DNA of 64,000 nucleotides, taken from NCBI GenBank assembly GCA_934481345.1, contig CAKSPF010000002.1, forward strand, positions 359,028-423,027, given 5' to 3'. The notes beneath the pieces were generated by a model, which made no database searches, was not told where the DNA came from, and was given only the letters and a program-made list of their open reading frames with translations. This DNA is from an uncultured Clostridia bacterium. GTDB lineage: Bacteria; Bacillota; Clostridia; UMGS1810. The translations under genes were made by a program, and so were the position numbers. Positions 8,575-16,666 of this stretch are shown piece after piece. Within the stretch, counting starts at the first letter, position 1. Each line of letters begins with the position of its first letter.

Positions 8575-10818
8575 ATGATTGATTTATGTGTATGCGACGC
8601 CGAAAACAAATTATATGAAAACCACCTTATAGGAATAAATGATAAAGTAATATTCGTAACGGAAAACTGCGCTGTTACAGAATGCTTTGATAACGGATAT
8701 TTTATGTATTACGCAGTAAACCTTAATTCCTTAAAAAAGAAATGTTTATCTAAAAGAAAAAATAAAATTACAGAGGAATTTTATGAGCAGCTTGCTCAAA
8801 AAACAGAAAAACTTGATATAAATAAAAATGATATTACTACGAAAACCACAAGATATGACCGCGCAAATAATCTGCTGCGTCATATCTTTTCTTATATATT
8901 ACCGACAGAAGGCTTTTCATTCAGAAAAAATCAGCTTGATTTGGCAACAGAAATGTTAAACGGTCTTGAAACAAAAAATGTTGCGTTAATGGAAGCCGAA
9001 GTCGGAACAGGAAAAACTCACGCATATATTATTGCAGTGATTATATATAACCTTTTCCACGATGTGAACAGCACAACTTTAATATCAACCTCTACAATAG
9101 CGTTGCAAAAGGCAATTACCGAGGAATACATTCCGCAGATCAGCGATATTTTGATGAAACACAGAATTATACGAAAACCGCTTGATTTTGCTGTCAGAAA
9201 AGGAAAGTCACATTATATATGCGATATTAAATTAAAAACCTATCTTTCATCACTGGAAAAGAACAAATCGCAAAGAGATGAAACACTTATAAAAACGCTG
9301 AAAAAACTGTCGCTTGTAAGTGAGCGTGAAATTGATTTGGATACTTACCCGCTTACGAGATATGTTAAGGACAGAATTTGTGTAACAAATAAATGTAATG
9401 CATTATGTAGCAGATATGATACCTGCCGATTTATCAGCTTTACAAACGGCTGCTTGTATCATAAATACTATTTTCAAATTGCAAATCATAATTATGTATT
9501 TGCCGACATCATGAGCTACCGTCCGTTGCTGCCCAAATATAAAGTAATAGTATTTGATGAGGCACACAAGCTGTATGATGTTGCAAAACAGATGTACGGC
9601 TGCTATTTGTCAACGGCTGAATTTGCTGAGCTTATAACATATATTGAGGGCTGTAATGCAAAAGAATTAAACGAATTTTGCGATTTAATAAATACTGACT
9701 ATACAAGGCTGTTTCGCAGAATAATCGGAAATCCTGATATGGCAGAGCGTTTGTCTGAGCGCAAAGATTTGGATATTGATGATTACTGCATCGGTTATAT
9801 TAAAAACATAATTGAAACGCTTGAATGTGTGGCTGATACTGTGTATGACTGCGATGAAATTAAAATCCATATTAAGAAACGCAGGATTAGGGAAATGGCT
9901 TTGAATATAAAGAGTAAATTGGAAATTTTCCTTGCACCGCAGCAGCTTGTGACTTGGTACGAATATAACAATAATGTTTATCGTCTCTGTGCCATTCCAA
10001 AGGATTTAAGCAAGCAGATTTACACAAACCTTTGGAACAGAGAGGTTTTATCTGTTCTGACTTCCGGCACATTATCCGCAAACGGGGATTTCGGATTGAT
10101 GAAAAATAAATTAGGGATAGATTATATGTATAGTGATAAAATTGCGGAAACAAGCAAAAAATCCCCCTTTGACTATAAACAAAATGCACTTATATACATT
10201 CCCGAATATATCCCTTTCCCGAATATCAAGCGTGAGGGATATATAAAAGCCGTAACAAATGAAATAGACAGGCTATTAAAGGCTACATACGGACATTCGC
10301 TTGTGCTGTTCACTTCTTATCGGCTTATGGAAATTGTTTTTAATAATATCAGCAAAAACAAATATGATTATCCTTTCTTCATAATGGGCAGAGGTCGCAT
10401 AGACGCATTATGCGATTTCAAAATAAGCGGAAACGGTGTTTTGTTTGCAAGCGACGCTGCCGGAGAGGGCGTGGATATAGTCGGTGATACGCTTTCAAAT
10501 TTAATTGTTGTAAAGCTGCCGTTTGCTGTACCCGATCCCATATCAAAATACGAACAGTCGATAATGGGCGGGCTTGATAATTATTTGAAAAATATAAACA
10601 CACCGAATATGATTATCAAATTAAAGCAGTATGTCGGCAGACTGATACGGAGCGAACATGACACAGGTGTTGTTGCAATTTTGGACAGCCGCGTTAATTC
10701 TACGGGAAAATACAGAAACATTGTACTTGAATCGTTGTTTGATGCAGATGTGACAAACAATATGACAAGCGTTGAAAGATTTATTATGGAGAAAAAGAAA
10801 GAAGAATATTTTGAATAA
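8575..10818 (+). CDS. DinG/XPD-like superfamily 2 DNA helicase
   Basis: The 747-residue protein is a superfamily 2 helicase of the DinG/XPD branch. Walker A is EVGTGKT (Lys147), Walker B is FDEAH (328-331), and late motifs are DAAGEGVDI, LPFAVPDP and the motif VI block YVGRLIRSEHD. Between Walker A and DEAH there are four closely spaced cysteines (269, 274, 278, 284) suited to binding the Fe-S cluster typical of this branch. The first 110 residues are family-specific. A good ribosome site (GAAGGAGATAAAA) precedes the ATG. Lying inside an integrative module right after a structured RNA region, it may help unwind element DNA or remove R-loops. That role is inference. Confidence 0.82.
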   Translation: MIDLCVCDAENKLYENHLIGINDKVIFVTENCAVTECFDNGYFMYYAVNLNSLKKKCLSKRKNKITEEFYEQLAQKTEKLDINKNDITTKTTRYDRANNLLRHIFSYILPTEGFSFRKNQLDLATEMLNGLETKNVALMEAEVGTGKTHAYIIAVIIYNLFHDVNSTTLISTSTIALQKAITEEYIPQISDILMKHRIIRKPLDFAVRKGKSHYICDIKLKTYLSSLEKNKSQRDETLIKTLKKLSLVSEREIDLDTYPLTRYVKDRICVTNKCNALCSRYDTCRFISFTNGCLYHKYYFQIANHNYVFADIMSYRPLLPKYKVIVFDEAHKLYDVAKQMYGCYLSTAEFAELITYIEGCNAKELNEFCDLINTDYTRLFRRIIGNPDMAERLSERKDLDIDDYCIGYIKNIIETLECVADTVYDCDEIKIHIKKRRIREMALNIKSKLEIFLAPQQLVTWYEYNNNVYRLCAIPKDLSKQIYTNLWNREVLSVLTSGTLSANGDFGLMKNKLGIDYMYSDKIAETSKKSPFDYKQNALIYIPEYIPFPNIKREGYIKAVTNEIDRLLKATYGHSLVLFTSYRLMEIVFNNISKNKYDYPFFIMGRGRIDALCDFKISGNGVLFASDAAGEGVDIVGDTLSNLIVVKLPFAVPDPISKYEQSIMGGLDNYLKNINTPNMIIKLKQYVGRLIRSEHDTGVVAILDSRVNSTGKYRNIVLESLFDADVTNNMTSVERFIMEKKKEEYFE

Positions 10819-10831
10819 AGAGGGTGTTTTT

Positions 10832-11083
10832 ATGGATAAAAATGATATTATGAAAATGAAATATACAGATATAAAAACTGTTGACAAATCAGAATTGGTT
10901 GATATTGCGGCAATTAAGATAAATCCGGCGGACAGTCCCGAAAAGAAGATGAAAGATTATGTGGAACAAGTAAAGAACCCGTATTGTTTCCTTTGCAACG
11001 GATATGCAGTTAAGCTTGAATTTGAAAGCAATGAGAAAACTATGGAGGATTGTTTTGTTAATTATATAAATTCACTTGTATAG
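10832..11083 (+). CDS. DUF6870-like small protein
   Basis: The start is placed at the ATG at 10832, thirteen bases after the helicase stop and behind AGAGGGTG; an upstream in-frame start would lie inside the helicase gene. The 83-residue soluble protein begins MDKNDIMKMKYTDIKTVDK and has a central NPYCFLCNGYAVKLEF segment with a CxxC pair. From memory this resembles the DUF6870 family of small proteins common on clostridial mobile elements near recombinase genes. No function is known. It is co-oriented with and probably co-transcribed with the helicase. Confidence 0.65.
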   Translation: MDKNDIMKMKYTDIKTVDKSELVDIAAIKINPADSPEKKMKDYVEQVKNPYCFLCNGYAVKLEFESNEKTMEDCFVNYINSLV

Positions 11084-11129
11084 TTGATTCGTTAAGATGC
11101 ACAAAAATGTATCAAACCCGAAAAAAGTC

Positions 11130-11158
11130 TGGACTTGCATATTGTTATGTGGTACAAT
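11130..11158 (+). promoter_or_regulatory. Probable sigma-A promoter of the recombinase operon
   Basis: TGGACT (11130-11135) and TACAAT (11153-11158) are separated by 17 bases, about 95 bases before the first recombinase start. Between promoter and gene an imperfect inverted repeat (ATTAACATGGG near 11207 and CCTATGTGTTAAT near 11226) could act as an operator or affect translation. Confidence 0.55.
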
Positions 11159-11254
11159 GAATACAGACTTATAAAATTAAATAGATTTTTCCGAAACTCT
11201 TGGATATTAACATGGGTTTGATTTTCCTATGTGTTAATAAACAGGAGGTTTTTT

Positions 11255-12880
11255 ATGTCAAACAAAGAATATATGGCTGCGCTTTATCTAAGGCTGTCAA
11301 AAGAGGACGGAGATAAAGAAGAAAGCGACAGTATTGCAAATCAAAGAGCGTTGGGAATGGATTTTATCGGAAGAAATACCGATATTAAATTGTACGATGA
11401 ATTTTCTGATGACGGATATACAGGTTCAAACTTTGAAAGACCTCGTTTTCAGGATATGATAGACTTAATACTGCAAGGAAAGATTAATTGTGTTGTAGTA
11501 AAAGATTTGTCACGATTTGCGAGAGAATATATTGATGCGGGATACTATCTTGAAAAGCTTTTTCCTGCAATCGGTGTACGGTTTATCTCTATAAATGACA
11601 ATATTGATTACAAGGTTGACAGCAGTAATAATACAAAACTGATTGTAGCATTCAAGAATATTTTAAACGATTCGTATATTCGTGATACATCAGTAAAAAT
11701 CAGAAGTCATCTTGAAGTAAAAAGACAAAGCGGTGCGTATATAGGAGCTTTTGTGGTTATGGGTTATAAAAAATCCGAGGAAGATAAGCATAAGATTGTT
11801 ATAGACAAAGAGGCAGCAGTGCTTATAAAACAAATATTCTCACTGTATTTTATGGGAATAAGTGCAACGGCAATAGCACATAAGCTCAATATAGAAAATG
11901 TACCATCACCGGCGGAATACAAAAAACTGTCGGGAAGTAAATTTAAGGCTAATGCGCAAAAAAGGCATAAAGCACAATGGTCGGCAAAAGCTATAATCCG
12001 TATATTAAGCAATCCTATATATACAGGAACGCTGATACAAGGTAAGCATACAACCATAAATTACAAGGTTAAAAAGGTTATCGAAAAGGATTCAAGCGAG
12101 TGGGCGGTAAAGTATAATAACCATGAAGCGATTATTCCACAAGACTATTTTGAAAGAGTACAGCATCTTTTGAAACAAGATACGAGAGTAAATCCCGGAA
12201 ATAAGGAACCGTATCTGTTTTCGGGTTTTCTAAAATGCGGAGATTGCGGTGACAGCCTTATAAGAAGAACAAATAAATATAACGGCAAGATTTATGTTTA
12301 TTATATGTGTTCTCAAAATAAGTTAAAAATGGGATGTACTTCTCATAGAGTAAGTGAGTCTGTGTTATACGAATCTGTTTTTACGGCAATCAATACATAT
12401 TGCAAGAATGTTGCTCAGTTATCTGAAAGATTGAGTGCGATACCTTTAGATGAATTAAAGGCTGTAAAGATTGCAAAAATAGATAAAGCTACTTGCGATA
12501 AAAAAACGGAAATTAATGATTTGGAACGGACTATTTCACTTGTAGAAAGACGCTTTATAGACAAAAAAGAAAGCAAGGAAAGTTATGAAGAAGTATGCAG
12601 CGATATTAAGGCTTCAATTACAAGTTTAGAAAAAGAAATCGAACAGCTATCTGATGAAAAAGAGAATATTCAGTATGAAATACAAAAGAGTATGGCTTGG
12701 ATACAGGTGTTTAGCGAAAAGGGTGAGATTAAAGAGTTAAATCGTCTGTTGTTAGCAAGCTTGATTAAAGAAATCGTTGTATATGAAGATAAAAGAATTG
12801 TTGTAAAATTCAATTATCAGGATAAGTATATGCAGCTTTTAAGTCTTGAAAAACAGTTGAATATAAAGGAGGCGGTATAA
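11255..12880 (+). CDS. Large serine recombinase 1
   Basis: The start at 11255 follows ACAGGAGGT; a start eight codons upstream would overlap it. The 541-residue protein has the full large serine recombinase layout. A resolvase catalytic domain carries ALYLRLS with nucleophile Ser15, DDGYTGSNFERP and VVKDLSRFAR. A recombinase domain follows, with AIIRILSNPIYTG. Then comes a zinc ribbon (CGDCG and CSQNKLKMGC) and a coiled coil around residues 415-490. Such enzymes integrate and excise DNA between attP and attB sites. Its stop codon ends immediately before the start of the second recombinase, implying coordinated translation. Confidence 0.9.
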   Translation: MSNKEYMAALYLRLSKEDGDKEESDSIANQRALGMDFIGRNTDIKLYDEFSDDGYTGSNFERPRFQDMIDLILQGKINCVVVKDLSRFAREYIDAGYYLEKLFPAIGVRFISINDNIDYKVDSSNNTKLIVAFKNILNDSYIRDTSVKIRSHLEVKRQSGAYIGAFVVMGYKKSEEDKHKIVIDKEAAVLIKQIFSLYFMGISATAIAHKLNIENVPSPAEYKKLSGSKFKANAQKRHKAQWSAKAIIRILSNPIYTGTLIQGKHTTINYKVKKVIEKDSSEWAVKYNNHEAIIPQDYFERVQHLLKQDTRVNPGNKEPYLFSGFLKCGDCGDSLIRRTNKYNGKIYVYYMCSQNKLKMGCTSHRVSESVLYESVFTAINTYCKNVAQLSERLSAIPLDELKAVKIAKIDKATCDKKTEINDLERTISLVERRFIDKKESKESYEEVCSDIKASITSLEKEIEQLSDEKENIQYEIQKSMAWIQVFSEKGEIKELNRLLLASLIKEIVVYEDKRIVVKFNYQDKYMQLLSLEKQLNIKEAV

Positions 12881-14548
12881 ATGGCACGAAAAAGCAAAAG
12901 ACAGCCGGGCATAACAAATATATCGCCTAAAATATCGGGTATTTATAATGTCGGTATATATTTGAGACTTTCTATTGAGGAAAAGAGAGACAGAAAAGAC
13001 AGCGAATCAATAGAATATCAAAAGCAAATATGCTTGGAATATCTAAAAGACAAATCCGAAATGAGCATATATGATATTTATACCGATGACGGAGAAACCG
13101 GAACGAATTTTGAGCGTGACGGATTTCAACGCATGATGTATGACATTTATAACGGGAAAATAAACTGCATTGTTGTAAAGGATTTATCCCGTTTTGGTCG
13201 TGAGTACATTGAAATGGGAGATTACATAGAAAAGGTATTCCCGTTGCTTGGTATAAGATTTATAGCAGTGAATGACAGAGTTGATAATGAAGCTGCACCG
13301 CTGGATATATCTGTTCCGATAAAAAATGTTATAAATTCTATGTATGCGAGGGACTTGTCGAAAAAATCTGCATCTGCACTGAGGTTAAAGCAATTAAACG
13401 GTGAATTTATTGGTGGTCCGGCACCATTTGGATATGTGAAATCGAAAGAGGACAAACATATTCTTGTTGTCGATCCTGAAGCTGCTGAAGTTGTAAAACT
13501 CATATTCAAAATGAAAATGCAGCATATGAGCAATATGTCAATAGCACGAAAACTGTTTGAAATGGGAATACCGACTCCTTCAAAATATAAATATGATAAA
13601 GGTCTTGTTCGCAATGAACGGTATGCAAATATGATATATTGGCGTGAAATTACCGTCAAAAACATTCTCGGCAGTGAAATGTATATCGGTAATATGGTGC
13701 AAGGTAAAACCAAATCACATTTCTTTGAGGGGAGACCATTGGAAAAGGTAGATGAAAAAGATTGGATTATAAAAGAAAACACTCATGAGGCAATTATTCC
13801 GAAAGAGGTTTTTTATGCGGTAAAAGAAATACTGCAAGAAGAAAAACAAAGGTACGAGACAATTCATGAACATATCAAAAAGAAGAAGGGCGAGAATGTT
13901 TTTAAAGGTATTGTTGTATGCGGTGAATGTGGCTATAAGGCAAAGAGATGGGAAAAAAGAAAAAACACCTATTGGTTATGTAGTCATCATCTGGATTATC
14001 CGAATGAGTGCAAAATGAAATCAATTAACGAGAATATTTTGAAAAATATTGTTATGCAAGCGGTGAAAACGCAAATGTCCGCTGTTATTGATCTTGAGAC
14101 TGCCATACAAAATGCCTTGCACGGTACAGAAATTAAAGCAGAGGCTGCTGATATAAAAAAACAGATAGATCAAGCGCTTGCAAATATTGTTTACATCAAG
14201 AGTAATCGTGTGAGAATGACTGCGGATTTTGCAAAAGGAACTCTTAACGAAGATGAGTATGAAATTGTCAGAGAACAATTTGAAAACGATTTGCAAAAGG
14301 AAAATGAAAAGTTAGAACTATACGATAAGAAACGAGAGCGTTTTAATAAACTGTTGGCTGTTGAAAAATGGGTGACAGAGTTGAAAAAACATACAAGTAC
14401 AAAAAAATTAAGTTCAGAAATTGTATCGGCATTTATTAAACAAATTAAAATTTATTCGGATAAACGGATAGAAATTGTGTGGAAATATGAAGAACGCTTT
14501 TCGGAATATCAAGCGCTGTTGGGCGGAGGTGAGAAAATTGCAGAGTAA
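12881..14548 (+). CDS. Large serine recombinase 2
   Basis: This 555-residue large serine recombinase has a slightly longer basic N-terminus before VGIYLRLS (nucleophile Ser31). It carries DDGETGTNFERD, VVKDLSRFGRE, a recombinase-domain block ITVKNILGSEMYIG, a zinc ribbon (CGECG and CSHHLDYPNEC) and a C-terminal coiled coil. It begins directly after the previous stop, with GGAGGCGG just upstream inside the first gene. It is clearly divergent from recombinase 1, so the pair is not a recent tandem duplication. The three enzymes may act together or recognise different sites. Confidence 0.9.
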   Translation: MARKSKRQPGITNISPKISGIYNVGIYLRLSIEEKRDRKDSESIEYQKQICLEYLKDKSEMSIYDIYTDDGETGTNFERDGFQRMMYDIYNGKINCIVVKDLSRFGREYIEMGDYIEKVFPLLGIRFIAVNDRVDNEAAPLDISVPIKNVINSMYARDLSKKSASALRLKQLNGEFIGGPAPFGYVKSKEDKHILVVDPEAAEVVKLIFKMKMQHMSNMSIARKLFEMGIPTPSKYKYDKGLVRNERYANMIYWREITVKNILGSEMYIGNMVQGKTKSHFFEGRPLEKVDEKDWIIKENTHEAIIPKEVFYAVKEILQEEKQRYETIHEHIKKKKGENVFKGIVVCGECGYKAKRWEKRKNTYWLCSHHLDYPNECKMKSINENILKNIVMQAVKTQMSAVIDLETAIQNALHGTEIKAEAADIKKQIDQALANIVYIKSNRVRMTADFAKGTLNEDEYEIVREQFENDLQKENEKLELYDKKRERFNKLLAVEKWVTELKKHTSTKKLSSEIVSAFIKQIKIYSDKRIEIVWKYEERFSEYQALLGGGEKIAE

Positions 14549-16085
14549 ATATGTTATAGTGAAATATCTCCGTTTATCTATGGAAGATGGCGATTCTGCG
14601 GAAAGTGACAGTATAAAAAATCAGCGGAGTTTGCTTGATACACATATTTCATTCAAATTCAGAGATAGAAAATATGAGGTTATTGAGTTGATTGATGATG
14701 GATATACAGGAACTAATATTGACAGACCGAGCTTCAAAAAGCTTTTGATTTTGGCGGAAACGCAACAGATACAATGTATAATTGTAAAGGACTTTTCAAG
14801 ATTTGCGAGGGATTATATTGAAGTCGGTCGATATATGGATATTATCTTTCCTAAATTGCAGATTCGTTTTATATCCGTAAATGATAATTATGACAGCGAT
14901 GATTATATAGGCATAACAGGTGGATTGGATTTGGCAGTACAGAATTTAGCATATGCTATGTACAGTCAAGACTTGTCTGAAAAAATTAAAAGTGTACGGA
15001 AATTGCAGCATAAGCGTGGAGAATTTCTTTCCCCCTTTGCATTTTACGGATATATGAAAGATTCTGACAATCCTCATCATTTGGTGATTGATAAAGAGGC
15101 TGCGGAGGTAGTTAAGAAAATTTTTCTTATGAGTTATCAGGGGATGGGCACTTCCATGATAGCGAAAAAACTCAATAATGATAAGGTTTTATCACCGAGA
15201 GAATATAAGCAGAGCAAGGGAATCATAAACAGAGGTTGGACTAAGTTAAATTCAACAGCTTATTGGGAGGGAAGTATGATTTCTAAAATATTGTCAGACG
15301 AAAGATATACAGGAAAACTTGTAGCCAGGAAATTTAAAAAAGCTTATGTCGGAAGTAAGAAAGTAATACCGGTTCCCGAAGATGAAATTGTGGTTGTTGA
15401 AAATACACATGAAGCTATTATATCGCAAGAGTTATTTAATGAAGTTCAGAAAAAAAGAATATGCAAAAAAAGAATACAGAGAAAAACATCTCTGTTTGGT
15501 GGGTTGCTGCGATGCGGAAATTGCGGACGAACGCTTTCATATTCCTGCAATGATGAGAAAAAAAGGAGATATTATTGTAGATTTTATAATATTTCCGGCA
15601 ACATGGAATGTCTGCATGACAGTATAACATATAGGGAGGTGGTTGAGGTTGTCAGTGAAGCAGTCAAAGCCGAACTGACAAGAGCCGCTGATATTGCAAA
15701 AATGAAAGCAAAGTTTGAAGAAAATTCAAAAATATACAGAGGAAAGCTACAACAGATGCAGCAAAGTATTAAGGGACTTTCCAGAAAAAAAGCGGAGTGT
15801 TATATAAAACTTACGAAAGGTGAGATTGACGAAGCTGAATTTCTGAAAACAAAGCATAATATTGAGATGCAGGTTGACATTTACAAAGCGGATATTCAGA
15901 AACAAGAGGAAAAATCATTATCGCTTGAGGAGACTTCTGTATTGAATTTGTTTGAGAAATATATAGGCATAACCGAATTGACAAATGAGATGCTCTCTGA
16001 TGTTATAAAAGCAATTTATGTGTATAACGGTAAACGAATAAAAATAGTATGGAATTTTCGAGAAAGGTTGAATGAGTGTGTTTAA
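14538..16085 (+). CDS. Large serine recombinase 3
   Basis: The start is taken as the TTG at 14538 because GGAGGT lies seven bases upstream; the gene overlaps the previous one by 11 bases. The 515-residue protein shows KYLRLS (nucleophile Ser14), DDGYTGTNIDRP and IVKDFSRFARD. A recombinase-domain block MISKILSDERYTG follows, then a zinc ribbon (CGNCG and a later CRFYNISGNMEC) and a coiled coil. All catalytic features look intact. The non-ATG start and overlap suggest it is made at lower, coupled levels. It is the last full recombinase of the operon. Confidence 0.88.
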   Translation: MQSKYVIVKYLRLSMEDGDSAESDSIKNQRSLLDTHISFKFRDRKYEVIELIDDGYTGTNIDRPSFKKLLILAETQQIQCIIVKDFSRFARDYIEVGRYMDIIFPKLQIRFISVNDNYDSDDYIGITGGLDLAVQNLAYAMYSQDLSEKIKSVRKLQHKRGEFLSPFAFYGYMKDSDNPHHLVIDKEAAEVVKKIFLMSYQGMGTSMIAKKLNNDKVLSPREYKQSKGIINRGWTKLNSTAYWEGSMISKILSDERYTGKLVARKFKKAYVGSKKVIPVPEDEIVVVENTHEAIISQELFNEVQKKRICKKRIQRKTSLFGGLLRCGNCGRTLSYSCNDEKKRRYYCRFYNISGNMECLHDSITYREVVEVVSEAVKAELTRAADIAKMKAKFEENSKIYRGKLQQMQQSIKGLSRKKAECYIKLTKGEIDEAEFLKTKHNIEMQVDIYKADIQKQEEKSLSLEETSVLNLFEKYIGITELTNEMLSDVIKAIYVYNGKRIKIVWNFRERLNECV

Positions 16086-16473
16086 TAAAAATAAGACAAA
16101 ATTAAATTTTGCTATGTATTGCAGAGTGGGTAACTACAAACAACGGATGTGTGAAGGTTTGAAGGTCTCAGTATATGTAAGAAACAGTTGCGATGCAGAA
16201 ACATTGAAAAGACAATTACAAGAAATCACAGATTATTGTAAAAGAAACGGCTTTGAAATAGTTACAGTACAAAAAGAAGCCGGAAAAGGAAAAAGATTTT
16301 TCCGTTTTCAACTGTTGAGAGCTATAAAAAATAAAGACTCGGAGGCGATTGTGGTTCGGGATATATCAAGTATTTCACGCATAATAGATGTCGCTAAAAA
16401 GATTGTATCAAAGATTTACAAGCATAATAAATTTTTGATAAGTACAGAGTGTGAAAGCGCTATAACATTATAA
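16072..16473 (+). CDS. Truncated resolvase-like protein
   Basis: This 133-residue protein overlaps recombinase 3 by 14 bases and has GAGAAAGG before its ATG. It resembles only the catalytic N-terminal domain of serine recombinases: VYVRNSCDAETLKRQ around Ser39 and AIVVRDISSISR, the equivalent of VVKDLSRFxR. An earlier segment, AMYCRVGN, looks like a degenerate YxRxS motif with the serine replaced. There is no recombinase domain, zinc ribbon or coiled coil. It may be a decayed gene, or a small partner that modulates the three large recombinases. The tight overlap suggests it is maintained. Confidence 0.65.
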   Translation: MSVFNKNKTKLNFAMYCRVGNYKQRMCEGLKVSVYVRNSCDAETLKRQLQEITDYCKRNGFEIVTVQKEAGKGKRFFRFQLLRAIKNKDSEAIVVRDISSISRIIDVAKKIVSKIYKHNKFLISTECESAITL

Positions 16474-16481
16474 TGATTTTA

Positions 16482-16519
16482 GAGTGTCGGAGGGTTTAAT
16501 GCCTTTTGGCACTCTTTTT
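16482..16519 (+). terminator. Terminator of the recombinase operon
   Basis: GAGTGTC (16482-16488) pairs with GGCACTC (16508-16514), with one G-U pair and additional inner AGGG/CCTTT pairing, and is followed by TTTTTC. It ends the recombinase operon nine bases after the last stop and separates it from the Rhs cassettes. Confidence 0.75.
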
Positions 16520-16666
16520 CATATAAACAATTTAAAAAAATTAAGGGATAAGTGGTGAATTAAAAAATGAATTTCTGTATTATGCAATATGGCGATTTTT
16601 CTTATAATGTATTTACTTTTATGCTGTTTTTTAGTATAATTAATGTAGTATAAATCTGAAAAATTT

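Larger units (their letters stand above)
7380..16520 (+). mobile_element. Serine-recombinase integrative module (ends uncertain)
   Basis: Between the phosphoglucomutase gene and the Rhs cassettes lies a compact plus-strand set: leader peptide, HTH regulator, structured RNA, DinG-like helicase, DUF6870-type protein, three large serine recombinases and a truncated resolvase-like gene, closed by a terminator at 16482-16519. Tandem large serine recombinases are a hallmark of integrative elements of Firmicutes. No conjugation, mobilisation or replication genes are present, so it may be a minimal mobilisable island or the end of a larger element. Serine recombinases leave only very short core repeats, and I could not identify attachment sites by eye. 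The limits given are the outer edges of unusual sequence, not proven ends. Confidence 0.6.
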
